Below, in pieces: positions 12,062 through 23,210 of a stretch of 64,000 nucleotides of DNA. Location of the stretch: contig OY979722.1 in assembly GCA_963855995.1 (NCBI GenBank), positions 6,728,001 to 6,792,000 on the forward strand, read 5' to 3'. Below the pieces are notes generated by a model. The model made no database searches and was not told where the DNA came from. It was given only the letters and a program-made list of their open reading frames with translations. Source of the stretch: Muricea muricata (Eukaryota; Cnidaria; Anthozoa; Malacalcyonacea; Plexauridae). Both the position numbers and the translations under genes were made by a program. Positions within the stretch are counted from its first letter, which is position 1; each line of letters starts with the position of its first letter.

Positions 12062-12628
12062 TTAGTTGGTTGAATGTGGGAATGAACATCTTGAAAGTAA
12101 GTTAAACCAGGGTATAACCTGTAATCGTGCCTGGCAAGCTGGCGGTCTGGTTAGGGCTGAAACTAGGTTTAGATAATATTTCCACGTATTGTTCCGATCG
12201 TGTAATGCTGTTATCCGAAAAAAACCTATTCTGGTTTTTTTCGAGAATTTACGTCCAAGAGACGGGTTTGGGCGAGATTCAACGGGCGACATTTGCCTAG
12301 ATTGATGTTGTTTAGCCCGATGTTTATTTGTATATTCTTTAAGCTGACGTGCGAAGCTTAGATCTCTCGAGGGATATTCATCATGGCGAGACATACAGCT
12401 GGACTTATACGCAAAAACCCTGCTTTGTTTACGGCGGAATTCCTGTATTTGTTCATTTATTCTTTCTGCTGCTTCAGATTGATCATTAGTGCATTTCCTC
12501 TTATTGTTGGGATTGAATGGTAATTGATCATCATTTTCAACTTCTATTCGAACTTTGGTGTTTATCATATGGTTATTATTATACGGTTGTTGAATAACAT
12601 TGTGATGACTATTTTCTTTTACATTCAA
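12062..12628 (-). CDS. Possible LINE ORF1
   Basis: A 188-codon frame directly upstream of the endonuclease. It is basic and Asn/Gln-rich with a short helix-prone segment (EAAERINEQIQEFRRKQ). No RNA-binding domain or zinc knuckle was recognised. Position and strand are the main arguments; the first residue is not an ATG codon. Confidence 0.45.
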   Translation of the reverse strand: MNVKENSHHNVIQQPYNNNHMINTKVRIEVENDDQLPFNPNNKRKCTNDQSEAAERINEQIQEFRRKQSRVFAYKSSCMSRHDEYPSRDLSFARQLKEYTNKHRAKQHQSRQMSPVESRPNPSLGRKFSKKTRIGFFRITALHDRNNTWKYYLNLVSALTRPPACQARLQVIPWFNLLSRCSFPHSTN

Positions 12629-12660
12629 AAACTCTTTGTTTCCTGTGTGTCCGTTGATAT

Positions 12661-15579
12661 AATCAAATTTATCAACAACAATCTTTTCTTTTGTATTAAC
12701 TAAACCGTCGCGATGTAAATCAGACGTGTCATCATTGATACATTGAGATACATTGAAATAAAGTGACAGAATTGTGACTGTGAAAAGTGACCTGTGACAA
12801 AATTTCCAGGGCTTATGCGCCCTTGCATAATAGCAATATCTTGCTCACTTATAAGCAACGCTGGCAAGAATTTGGCCAGCTTCATACATAGGATATGTTT
12901 TGCTGCCCAGTGATTGTTCAATGTTGTCAGCATTGCAGGCTAACTAATACTAAACAATGTTGTTGACAACATTGTTCAAGCCTGTTTTCATCAACCCGGA
13001 ACAGGTTGTTCCTTTTTTGCTGCGTAGTCTTAAATTACTGTTACTATCCACTCTGTTTTAACCAGTCAGATTCGTTCAAGTCACAGTACAGATTTTTCCA
13101 TGCTTATATTATAAATAATGTTATAATGACGTTGGTGTTCGAGATCGTTACAAGAGCAGAGAAGGTCATAGGGGTAAATAATAAAATCTGCAGCTAAGTT
13201 AATTGTCTGATTACGAAAAAAATCTTTAGGTGATCGGATATATTTGGCATTTTCTGAACCTGAAATAGTAGGTGTTTACCCGAAATATAAAAAATAATCA
13301 AGACATAAGCTTTATGAAGAAATCCTAAAAAGTTGTCGCCAATTTTGAAAATCACTCAAATTCTTGAGCTGTATGTAAACTTTTGGAAAGGCACTGCATT
13401 CAATTTATCATTTACGTCATTTTGGGCGAAGACATGCACGCACGCAGCACGTGTTAAATGCACGAGAATATGAAAATTACAATCCGATGAAGGTCTTGGT
13501 AAGTAGTATTTAATACACGACAAGAAGCGTTTTATCATACTTAATACGACAGGAGCAGCCGAACGTCCTAGATATGATAAAACGCAAGTTCGAGTCTAAA
13601 AATGACTTCAAACACGCCGCTTTAAATAATTTTAGTTCACAACCTAGACGTTGGCGAATAATAAATGCAGTACTGGTTTATATTATGAATGAAGCATAAA
13701 GTTCCCACGGGGGGGGGGAGGAGGGGTTGGACCATTCCTGCCAGAGGGGCACTTCCTCTAACTAAGCCTCCGCTACTTTGTGTAATCCAGCAGTTATGAC
13801 CTTTGTCTGCCAGCAGGTGTTAGCATGGTTACGATTTAGTATACTTTTTCAGGCCTAACAGTTTAGCATTTTTTTCAATCAATGATAAGCATGGCAGCTT
13901 TTGCCTTGATTTTTATTGTATGCGTGTATATTTATAGCAAATTATAGATGTGTCATTATACATTGCATGGCCATGCACTTAGTAGAACTTACCTTAAGAT
14001 TACTTGGGCTTTGCAGAAACAGCAACATACAAAAAAATACAGTTGTCAAAAATTTTATACTTATTATAACATAATTGAGGGGGTGACTCTAATGGGTTTG
14101 AAAATGACATATAATTTGTGGAAAGTTAAAACTATGGCTACATTTTGAAAGAAAGTTAAGTGATAAGTCACGCCCAACAAAGAATTCCAAGACAAAAAAT
14201 GTGGCTCATTGAATAAAAATTATTGGAAATTCAAATGTGTTTATATACGCATGGGCATGTCATGATCTTGTAAGGCCTACAACCTCACCCCAAACATTCT
14301 ACCATTACTAGCTGCCCCACTAGGTATGTTTACTCAACACACATGCCATATACTCAAAAGCAATGAAATTATCTTTTTCTGTCAAGTTATTGTAATTGCA
14401 TGCCCTTGTCATATCGAAATCTGTTTTGTATTGTTTGTGCTGTGACATAAGCAAGTCATGTAAATGACTAGAGAGTGACATCTATCATTCTCATGTTCAC
14501 ATCCTGCTAAGCACCAATGTCAGTTCACCTTAGTGAGGGTGCTAAACGGGGGGGGGGTCGGATCACGTTTAATGAGAGGAAAAACAGCCATTTCACATTT
14601 CACAGGTACAAAATTAGTAATTTCACGAAATTTAGTGAACTCGTTTTTAACTGTGTAAATTTAATGCCTTTCTTAACCCGTCAGCCTATTTTTACGTTGT
14701 AGAAAGTAAAAAGCACCATTGAAAGCTCAAATTCGGACGATTTTTTGTAAAAACAGCCAATATATGTAGAAAAAATGAAGAAAATAAATGCACTCAGTAA
14801 AATTGTTGTAACCAATGCATAGTACTTTGTTTTTTAGCACTTATCCCTACTTGTCCAGCTGCCAATCACTGCTCAGGAATAGGCATGTAAATCACATTTC
14901 ACGACACAAAAATTCGTCAAATCTCATTTCACAACAAGAAATATTGGCAATTCACGGCTCACGAAAAAACCCTTTACCACCCTCCTTAATCTTTATGGCT
15001 ATAAGGCTATGTGCTCAAACCTAAACTCATGTAGAATTTAAATTGCCATGTGTCAAAGCTCTGCTGAAAGTCATAAGTTCTTCACTTTGGTTTCCTCCCA
15101 CATTCAAACAGATATAGCTATGAGAAAGCCAGATCATGTGTGAGCTAATATACAGAGATCACTGAAATTACACATGAACACAACATTATATGTTGTAGCA
15201 GTGAAACATAAATACATACAGAGGCATATACAGGCTTGTAAGATTTAATATATACCCCTCTAACTAAAAGATCTGGTATCACACCCATATACAACATAAA
15301 TAGTGAAGGCGGAGGGAAGGGGGGGGGGGTTCAAACTCAAGTGTGAAATTTTGCCATATGAATATATTCCACCCTATGCATAGGGGGATGGTAATTTCAT
15401 TTGATTGGAAGAAAACTGTGAAACTCTACGGTCCAGTATATGAGCCATGGACCACAGTCCATGGACCATGTTGGATTGGGGCCCAAATTTTATTACAGAA
15501 TGAACTGTATAACCCGAATACAATTACAAAATTCGACGAGCGTGTTAAAACACATATGACTAGAACTGCCTGACTGCAT
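12661..15579. other. Repeat-rich intergenic region
   Basis: No gene recognised. Contents: a perfect short palindrome around 12955-12977 (ACAATGTTGTTGACAACATTGT); G homopolymers near 13711, 14549 and 15321; and a likely palindromic MITE, about 14525-14985, whose ends read GAGGGTGCTAAACGG and CCCTTTACCACCCTCC. The rest is AT-rich with chance frames. Confidence 0.5.
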
Positions 15580-15742
15580 TCCAGGCCCCTCCCGCCAAAG
15601 ATCTTTGGGGAGAAAAACATTTCTACTGAGATGTGGCGGGATATTTTGGCGTAAATTTAATCTCACACGCTAATTTTGGCGGCGTTACGGCAATCCGCCG
15701 GCGTGAAGTGAAAGGGAAAATGGCCGCCAGGCAGATTTTGAG
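15580..15742 (+). promoter_or_regulatory. Promoter-like segment with possible first coding exon
   Basis: A GC-richer island with two TTTGGCG words (E2F-like) and two GGCGG words leads to ATGGCCGCCAGGC at 15720, then the donor GAG|GTATGTG after eight codons (MAARQILR). This is the usual layout of a short first exon at a TATA-less animal promoter. No later exon was found; the DIRS composite starts 260 bp downstream and may interrupt or lie inside the first intron. Confidence 0.35.
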
Positions 15743-16002
15743 GTATGTGAAAATAGACGTATGAATAATTCATGTTTGATTACAGACTTTAGACTTACAG
15801 TATTGAAATGTTAAGTTTAAGTACTATAAAGTCTATCTATAAACATAGTTCGCACTTTTGTACATAAACTGAAGTCTGTAGATACCTTTGAGTCTGCAGT
15901 CGTAGAATTTTTGTGATTTATTCATTTTATTGCTACATTATGTTTATGAATCATTCATGTATTAAGTATAGTAAGTTACATTTCTAAATCAACAACATAT
16001 GT

Positions 16003-16123
16003 ATTTTCTTCCGGTATACAGCAAATCTGCATACCCATAAATTTAAGGCCCAGTAGGAATAAAAGGAGCATATGCTGCAATGACTTCCATTCTCTCACCA
16101 CACTACACCAGAGCAGTCATTAC
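16003..16123 (+). repeat. DIRS end repeat R2, left copy
   Basis: A 121-bp direct repeat, nearly identical to 16821-16941, from ATTTTCTTCCGGTATACAG to GAGCAGTCATTAC. The gag ATG follows 8 bp later, so R2 includes the element's 5' leader. Confidence 0.9.
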
Positions 16124-16131
16124 CCGAGAGG

Positions 16132-16662
16132 ATGGAGAAACCGATAGAAGTAGGCGAATGCAGCACTAAACCCGCTCCTGTAGTCAGCGAGGAAGCAGAA
16201 CAAAATACAGATCTGGTTAATCAAGTTTTCACTATGTTTAAAAGCTACCTTACCTCTCAGTTGGAAGAGAAAGAACACGAACTACAGAACCAAGTCACGA
16301 TTGAAAAGCAAGCCACAGAATTAAAGTACAAAGAAAACAGAAAGCAATTTTAATTTAACGCCGAACTCGATGTGATCATCAGTCGTATCTACAATAGCGC
16401 TGACGAGCCAAATAAAGTGAAGGAACTCGCCATCGAAGCACAGGCGGTCATAAAGAGAAGACAAAAGGTAATCAAAATAGCGGATAAAAGCAAGGATGGG
16501 TGGCTCGTTGTCGAAGAGTATGAGTCGGATGACTTGGCGTCAGGAACAGACAACGAGAAGCGGTTAAAGAAAGCAAGATCCAAGGCTGAAAAGCACCGAA
16601 AAAAGAATTCCCGAGGGAGTGACACAAAGAAATTCAAATCTGATGAGAACCGGTTTTTTTGA
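16132..16662 (+). pseudogene. DIRS ORF1 (gag-like), truncated and split
   Basis: Two frames, 16132-16353 and 16372-16662. The first is acidic and helix-prone. The second contains AVIKRRQKVIKIADKS and a following YESDDLASGTDNEKR stretch, a pattern seen in ORF1 of DIRS elements, ending in a Lys/Arg-rich tail. A stop and frame change separate them near 16352, and the C-terminus is missing because R1 follows directly. Confidence 0.6.
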
Positions 16663-16708
16663 GGTGAGATAGCACTTCTACACAAGTAATACTTTGTGAG
16701 ATCTCATG

Positions 16709-16814
16709 TGCTTGTGTGATGAGCATTACCCATCTAACCATCTGTATTGTGTCTGTTTGCAGTATTTAGAAAGAAAATATTTTATGTTCGTTTGAGCGCT
16801 GCGAAATAGAACGT
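16709..16814 (+). repeat. DIRS end repeat R1, internal copy
   Basis: About 106 bp matching 22118-22223 with a few substitutions; shared core TGCTTGTGTGATGAGCATT and GCAGTATTTAGAAAGAAAA. It directly abuts R2, so the pair forms a right-end/left-end junction. Confidence 0.88.
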
Positions 16815-16820
16815 TAATGA

Positions 16821-16941
16821 ATTTTCTTCCGGTATACAGCAAATCTGCATACCCATAAATTTAAGGCATATTAGGTGTAAAAGGAGCATATGCTGCAATG
16901 ACTGGCATTCTCTCACCACACTACACCAGAGCAGTCATTAC
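16821..16941 (+). repeat. DIRS end repeat R2, internal copy
   Basis: The second copy of the 121-bp left-end repeat, six bases after R1. The RT coding sequence starts about 30 bp downstream, with no gag between. Confidence 0.9.
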
Positions 16942-16964
16942 ACGCCTACCCAACCCGCCCAAAA

Positions 16965-17579
16965 TACAACCAGAATCACAAACGTTTCTGGGCTTTGCTG
17001 GGAAGGGCACAAAAGATCAGTCCTTATTACATTTTTACGGTGTTACCTTTTGGCCTGTCCAGTGCGCCTTACATATTCACTAAGTGCTTGAAGCCTCTAG
17101 AAGAACATTGGAGAATGCAAGGTATAAACATTACTATTTGCTTAGACGATGGTTGGTTAACCGAAATGAGTTTGGACGATTGCAAGAAATTATCAGAAAC
17201 AGTTAGACAAGATATTAGGGATGCGGGTTTAGTCACTAGCGAGGCTAAGTGTAATTGGCAACCTTGCCAAGAGTTGATTTGGCTCGGTTTAGCTTGGAAT
17301 TCGATAAACGGAACTACTCCAATCACACAAGGGCGTGTTTCCACTATTAGTCAAACGATCAGGACTATCACTTCCCAAGAATGTTTCGTCTCTGCCAGAG
17401 AACTGGCCCCCTTTACGGGCAACATTATTTCCACTAGTCCTGCTACTAAAAACGTATCTCAGATTATGACAAGACATTGTAGTATGTCTGTAGCTGCAGC
17501 TAATGATTGGGACTCTATATTTAGGCTGGATGCACATTGTATCCAAGAAGTTCGATTTTGGGAGAATAACATAAAGAAA
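16965..17579 (+). pseudogene. DIRS reverse transcriptase, N-terminally truncated
   Basis: The frame opens inside the palm with QTFLGF, shifts once near 17005, then runs through FTVLPFGLSSAPYIFTK, the catalytic box ICLDDGW, and the WLGLAWNSINGT block to ENNIKK. These are classic DIRS RT motifs, with the usual YLDD changed to CLDD. The finger region with the first catalytic Asp is missing. A MITE interrupts the frame just before RNase H. Confidence 0.85.
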
Positions 17580-17730
17580 CAGTAGCGTAGCCAGCCCGAC
17601 GATTTAGTCCCGCTATGCAAATTTCAGATCATTGTAATTATTCATTTCTTTAGAAATGGTTATTTTACAGTCAATGAACACGAAAATATTTGCATAGCGG
17701 GACTAAATCGTCGGGCTGGCTACGCTACTG
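17580..17730. mobile_element. 151-bp hAT MITE
   Basis: Terminal inverted repeats of about 43 bp are almost perfect, starting CAGTAGCGTAGCCAGCC. Flanks are TAAAGAAA (17572-17579) and TAAACAAA (17731-17738), an 8-bp target duplication with one mismatch. Insertion is exactly between the DIRS RT and RNase H codons. Confidence 0.92.
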
Positions 17731-17738
17731 TAAACAAA

Positions 17739-18251
17739 CTGAACTCGCGAGAAGTCAATCCAATAAGTAATAATTCGTATTTTGTAGTATATTCAGATGC
17801 TAGTAAATCCGGCTGCGGGGCGCACATGGCTTCTAACGGTGAACAAGTATGTTATAAACAGTGGACTGACGTAGAAAGCCAAGAAAGCTCGACTTGGCGG
17901 GAGCTCTCCGCTATAGAGTTTGCTTTAAAATCTTTTCTACCAATGTTAAAACACTCTTATGTCAAGTGGTATTCTGACAGCCAAGCAGCCTGTACAGTAG
18001 CCCGAGTGGGCGGTATGAGAAAGGACCTACATGAAATCGCACTTCGGGTCTATCAGTTGCGCTTAGAAAAAAGAAAAAGAAATGAGTTCGAAATTGATTT
18101 GATACCTCGTACAGACTTACAAAGAGCAGATTTTTTAAGTAGATTGATTGATATTGACGACTGGCAGATTACACGACAATGTTTTAATACATTAGAGGAC
18201 CCTCTGGGGATGCCACACATTGGATTGCTTCGCAAATTATTACAATACTAA
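17739..18251 (+). pseudogene. DIRS RNase H domain
   Basis: The frame continues the RT protein after the MITE. Catalytic acids are visible: Asp in VVYSDASKSGCGAH, Glu in WRELSAIEFAL, Asp in WYSDSQAAC, and the late Asp in RADFLSR. RNase H removes the RNA template during DIRS replication. The frame is intact but isolated from its RT by the insertion. Confidence 0.85.
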
Positions 18252-18269
18252 GATTTCAAAATTTATTTC

Positions 18270-18596
18270 TTGGCACTGGAATCCGGGTTGCACCGCGGTG
18301 TGGATTTCTTCGTACAGAATTTATCCGGGCAAAACTGTCTAGTGGTACCCCCCATAACTATTATTGCAATAGCAGGATTTTACCTAAGACAACAGAAAGC
18401 AAAAGCAACGGTACTTGTACCGTTTTGGCCTTCGTCATACTTTTGGCCAGTTATAACTAAGCAACTCGCACACTATGTGGTTGATTATACAGTATTCGAT
18501 AGGAAAGCATTAGAACACGGCAGGAATACAAATGCACTGTTTAGTTCTCATCGATTTCATGGGGAAATAATAGCTTTCAGGATGGCTTTTACTTAG
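18270..18596 (+). pseudogene. DIRS pol C-terminal segment
   Basis: A 108-codon frame with GVDFFVQNLSG, VVPPITII and ATVLVPFWPSSYFWPVI, resembling the conserved stretch after RNase H in DIRS pol proteins (WVPP and LIIPLWKSAPYWP-like motifs). Its role is not established. It is separated from RNase H by a stop. Confidence 0.6.
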
Positions 18597-18717
18597 TGTC
18601 TGTAAATTAATTGTCGTGAACAATCTAATAAAAAAAAAAGCGGGCACTGGCCCCAAGGACCTGAAGGAAAGGCGCTGGCCTAGTAAATTTGAATAAAAGG
18701 CACTGGCCTGCGAAATA

Positions 18718-19084
18718 CAGGGTGTCCCAAAAAAACCCAAAAACTATTGAAATAACCTATTGTTAACATTTGAATGCCCTAGCACTTGTTAAAAAACTAA
18801 AATATCTTTGTAAAGTACGTTTGTTTTGCTCATGGGAATATTGATAAAAGCCAAATTGAATAGGCTAAAATAACCCATGCATAAAATTTGATTGCATTTT
18901 TAATATGCACTCGTAGGTTTAGTTTTTTTTGTCTGGCATAACAATGGTTAACACTGAGTATTACTATTAATTATGACGGTTATGTCAATAGTTTATCCAC
19001 TCGTGGGTTCAATTTAGTGCTAGGCATTGAAATTCTAACAATAGATCATTTTCAATAGTTTTTGGGTTTTTTTGGGACACCCTG
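18718..19084. mobile_element. Mariner-type MITE (367 bp)
   Basis: Ends read CAGGGTGTCCCAAAAAAACC and its complement, with TA on both sides (18716-18717, 19085-19086). CAGGGTGTCCC is typical of mariner inverted repeats. GGC(A/G)CTGGCCT-like words occur both before (18640-18710) and after it, so it seems to have entered a short tandem-repeat tract in the DIRS spacer. A fragment of the same family is at 31061. Confidence 0.88.
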
Positions 19085-19271
19085 TATGTGAGCACTAATT
19101 GAAAAGGCCCAGCTGGCCTATTATTGACAGGCTCAGGCCTATGTATTGGTAACAATTGGGTATTATAATGACGAGAATAATGGTGTATAATTTAGCTACA
19201 CAAAAGTGGTATTACTAATGAGAGTGTTGATATTAAATCACCACGGATCATTTGCTTATTCATCTTAGGTC

Positions 19272-20739
19272 TTGAATAATTATACGGAGTGGACAAATCT
19301 GCCGAGAGACGTCAAGCCTCGCACTAAAGTTTTCTTAGACTATCCCTTTAAGTCAAGGGCACCGTCTACCTCAAAAAGATACCTACAAGAAATCAAGAAG
19401 TTCTTCCAGTGGATTATGGCACATTTTGGGAGGGTAATTATTCCTGTTACAGATATGATAGCAGCTGTATATTTATACAGGGTGAGTAAAAAAAAACTGA
19501 TGCTCTTTCAAATTCAAATTAGCTGCGAATTTCATTACGGTCTATTCCCAAGGGTATACAGAGAACAGATCGTGATTTAGCACACAGTACGTTAACCAAT
19601 TCTGACAATTCTTGCACGGCTAAAATCATGCATTTTAACTTCCACTGGTAATTAGATTTTATTTTAGATCAACGTTTGTCAAATTGCAAGAATGTAATGC
19701 TGCTAGTTTGAATTTCAATAGTATCAGTTTTTTTACTCATCCTGTACTGTGTCCTTAGTCACGATCTGTTCTCTGTATACCTATGGGAACACTTAAAGTT
19801 CCGTAACGAAATTCGCGGCTAATTTGAATTTGAAAGGCATCAGTTTTTTTTACTCACCCTGTATAATAGAACTACCAGTTCAGCTAGCAGCTCAAGTCTT
19901 ATTGACGCTCATGCGGCTCTTAAATGGTTACATACATTCGTACCCTACCATATACACAATTCTATGGACGCTCCGATAGTTCGCAATATCCTTGAGGCTA
20001 GTAAACGAGATAAGGCCAAACCTGTCACTAAGAAACTACCGTTGTCATCGACAATTGTTAAAAAGATAATCGAGAAACACGCGAGTCGCTCCGCGGATTT
20101 AAAAAACCTTCAAATAGCATGTATATGTCTTATCGGATTTAGCGGATTCTTTCGCTAAGACGAGCTGGCTAATATAACAACCAAGCACGTACAATTTAGA
20201 GAAGATCACGTTTGAATATCCATACCTACTTCGAAAACTGATGTTTACCGAGAAGAAAATCGTGTCTACATCAAGAATATCGATACGGAATATTGTCCAA
20301 CAAAAATATTACGAAGGCACACGGATACCTCAAACGCGCTGTCGCAGAACCACATTTACCTATTTTCAGACAATTGAGATTTTTTAGGTCCGAAGAAAAG
20401 TACAAGTTATATGGCACCACGTTATCTTACACACGATGCAGAGAAATATTTAAACAGACTCTGAGAGATCTGGGATATGACGAGAAACAATATGGACTAC
20501 ACAGTCTACGAGCAGGAGGAGCAGGAGAAGCTGCATGTAAATCACGGGAAAGCATCGGAAAGACTATTGAAACTACACGGTCGTTGATAAACCGACCAAG
20601 CCTAAGACATTATTCAATTTCTGTTAGACGAACGCAAATGACGCAGACAGAAATGAATATTTTGGCGGCACGTGAATGTCACGAGTATATACGGGTATTT
20701 ACCAAAGGAGTATACAACATAAGAGGTTTAGGCACATAG
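19272..20739 (+). pseudogene. DIRS tyrosine recombinase, interrupted and frameshifted
   Basis: An N-terminal DNA-binding part (STSKRYLQEIKKFFQWIM) runs to 19476, where a MITE enters; the frame resumes at 19866. The first catalytic Arg is in SGFFR just before a stop near 20158. After frame changes the HxxR box appears as GLHSLRAGG near 20510. Downstream, a KLHGR motif with the expected second His region is in another frame (near 20575). Tyrosine recombinases integrate DIRS circles in place of an integrase. This copy is dead. Confidence 0.8.
19478..19861. mobile_element. Palindromic MITE with TA-type ends (384 bp)
   Basis: Ends CAGGGTGAGTAAAAA and complement, flanked by TATA on both sides. Inner arms (CTTTCAAATTCAAATTAGC and complement; a block with GAGAACAGATCGTGA) keep pairing far into the element. 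Probably a Tc1/mariner-type deletion derivative. It splits the recombinase gene. A similar terminus occurs near 62050 and inner sequence near 30955. Confidence 0.85.
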
Positions 20740-22117
20740 ATAATCTATATATACGCTAGTTTCTCTCCCGTACAGAAGTTCGTTTCTTGTGCGTGTGTTT
20801 TTTGTTTGTTTTTCAAATACGATTACAGCTTTAATCGAATACAAACTTTAGTTTGGGAATAAACTTGAAGAGGAGCACGTTTTCGCTTTAACCTTCAGAA
20901 GCTTAGCTGTAGCATGGGGTGGAGAACACGTTCCAGAATTTTTTCCAAAGGGTTTTCCTGGTTTTCGTGTCCGGCTCAGCAGATGTGTTTTCCATCTATG
21001 GCATGGAAAGATAAGAGAACAGCGTAATTCCTCATGAAGGAATATGGTGAAGTTTGTGATCTGGACATTCAATGTGATATGATTTATGGGTTTTTATATA
21101 TGGAAAGATAAGGAAATGGCAATTCCTTGATAAGAAACACAGCGAAGTTTGTGAAACGAATATTTATTTACGTATGCATGGTGATGTCATAGTGTAATCT
21201 ATAGAATTACAGACGTTTATCATTTTTGAAATGAGTAGAGTGTGAGAGTTAAAGTGTTTATGCAACGAAATTTCACCCCAAAGTTTTATGGCCTCAGTGT
21301 AAAGTGAACGTAAAATGGGTTGGTAACTTCTTTTACAGAAGTTCATCATTTTGCTTCTTTCGTGAGAAATTTGGCTTTGAATAATATGCAAATATCATAC
21401 TTATGACATCACAGTGCATAATGAGTTTTTAGTGCTGTAGGAATTTCTCTTACAGTATCCATGATAAATTTCCAAAAGTTGCACTAAAATACAGCAAATC
21501 GGAATTTGTATACGTAAGTTATAATTTTGGAATTTTGTTCGACAAAATGAAATTGTTCAGAAAAACTATGTTGTTTTAAAATACATTATGTACTGTGATG
21601 TCATAAGTATGATATTTGCATATTACTTAAAGTTAATTTCTCACGAAAGAAGCCAGACAATGAACTTCTGTAAAAGAAGTTACCAACCCATTTTACGTGA
21701 TTTCTACACTGAGGTCAAAAAACGTCGGGGTGGAATTTCGTTGCATAAACACTTTAAGGAAATCATTTAGTTGACAATATCAAAATATCCACAGGTCAGT
21801 CTGCATTAAATAGCAACTGTGGGAAGTTTAGTGTACATCTATGGTACGTACGGAGGCGTCGTGTAACGCTATTAAAGTAACATATTCTGTAATTATTGCA
21901 GGGTGTTTCCCGCACGGAACTAGCAAAAATCTCAAATAAACAGGAGTTTTCCTGATTAAAATATGTTGTGTTAATGTAAGTGTAGACAAAATTGTACATC
22001 CATGAAATCATTGAAAATAGACCCGGTATTACCGAACATATGGGACTCTAAGCCATGTAATCATACTACAAAATAAATAGTTGTGAATAATGTATTCAAG
22101 GAAATAATAAAACGCTC
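20740..22117. repeat. DIRS 3' region with a long inverted repeat
   Basis: Arms of about 175 bp (21240-21423 and 21587-21765) are inverted copies around a 160-bp loop; each includes ATGATATTTGCATATT or its complement and GAACTTCTGTAAAAGAAGTT. Both arms translate to similar short peptides only because they are the same DNA. It may be an inserted foldback element or part of the DIRS end. The rest is non-coding. Confidence 0.7.
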
Positions 22118-22223
22118 TGCTTGTGTGATGAGCATTGCTCATCTAACCATCTGCATTGTGTCTGTTTGCAGTATTTAGAAAGAAAATATTTTGAAAATGT
22201 TTGAGCGCGGCGAAATAGAACGT
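22118..22223 (+). repeat. DIRS end repeat R1, right terminal copy
   Basis: Matches the internal R1 (16709-16814) and marks the right boundary of the composite. Confidence 0.88.
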
Positions 22224-23210
22224 AATTGAAATGAACTTCACCTTTCAAAAGCATCTATATATTTTATTTACTCGTAACTTTCGGGTCTCTAATGACAAGT
22301 TTTCCAAAGAAATCACAATGTTTAACAAACAACAGTGAATTTAATACGATGTATTTTGCTCGCTACTCGCATTTTAAATAACTACAAAAACAATTTATAT
22401 TTTATTTGTAAACAACAAGACACGCTCACACGCCCCCGTACGATGTGACATATTAATTCCTCGCATTTCCGGTTCATTACATTACTTCCGGAGAATTTCA
22501 TACTTTATATCACAGTAGAATGTAGTTACACTAATTTATTATATTTAATGGACAATAGACTATACCTATAATGACGTCATTTAGTAGTTAAGCGAGTAAA
22601 ACTATTTGAATATGGCAATATAATTTAAGTAACAAAAAAGTTATTTGTGAAATAAATATGTTAAATTATTTGTTTCATTTAATGTTCCGGCCAGATTACC
22701 CAAATAGGAACCTAAAAACAATTTAACAGTACAGCCATTTTTAAATAGTTTTACTCTCTTAATTAAAATGACATCATTATGGTTAAGCCTATTGATATGT
22801 TAAACTAAACTTAGATAAATGTAAGAACTACAAACAAATCACAACAGCTAAAAAGATCATCTTAGCATTAATAAAAAATTCAAAGATTGATTACCATTTA
22901 CCAAATGTTCTAAAAGTTTGTGATTTTGTATATAAATGTGTTATGTGTAGACTTTAAAAACTAGAACAAAAACATAGATAATTACCTGTATTGTAATTCT
23001 AATGAGTTTCCTAACCATCTCTGCAGATGTTAAGATGCTCTTTTTATCTGTTGTGATAGATTATGGTTTTTTCCCTTAAATCCACGCTTAGTGTAACATG
23101 CAAATTGTCTATTGCGACATCAACACATCTTGATTTAGAAACAATTGTTCTGACCCATAATCAATCATCGACAATTACCTCTTGTTACGTTTTGTCAACT
23201 GGAGTCATCA
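22224..23210. other. Intergenic
   Basis: AT-rich and without a recognisable gene or repeat pair. Short frames at 23063-23260 and 23182-23382 are out-of-frame readings of the zinc-finger pseudogene that follows. Confidence 0.5.

Larger units (their letters stand above)
9120..12660 (-). mobile_element. LINE of the jockey/CR1/L2 group, nearly full length
   Basis: Order on the minus strand: an ORF1-like frame (12628-12062), endonuclease (12036-10879), reverse transcriptase (10882-9269), and an AT-rich 3' tail (to about 9120). A single frameshift divides endonuclease and RT. Both ends are approximate because no target duplication was identified. Confidence 0.75.
16003..22223 (+). mobile_element. 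DIRS-type retrotransposon composite, probably two head-to-tail copies
   Basis: Order: R2 (16003-16123), gag-like frames, R1 (16709-16814), R2 (16821-16941), RT, RNase H, a DIRS-specific segment, tyrosine recombinase, R1 (22118-22223). R2 marks a left end and R1 a right end, so the central R1-R2 is an end-to-start junction. The left copy then keeps gag but no pol; the right copy lacks gag and the RT N-terminus. A PAT/Ngaro-type split-direct-repeat design is the alternative, but those designs do not place pol between A2 and B2. Three MITEs have landed in the right copy. Confidence 0.7.

Noticed and set aside
13711..13730. G runs (also near 14549, 15321 and 34900) as quadruplex regulators
   Set aside because: They are mostly single homopolymers without the four separated G tracts; more likely slippage-prone repeat ends.
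21164..21770. Two similar short proteins (ISHERS, MNFCKRSYQPILR) as a gene pair
   Set aside because: They are the two arms of one inverted repeat read in opposite directions; the similarity is at DNA level.
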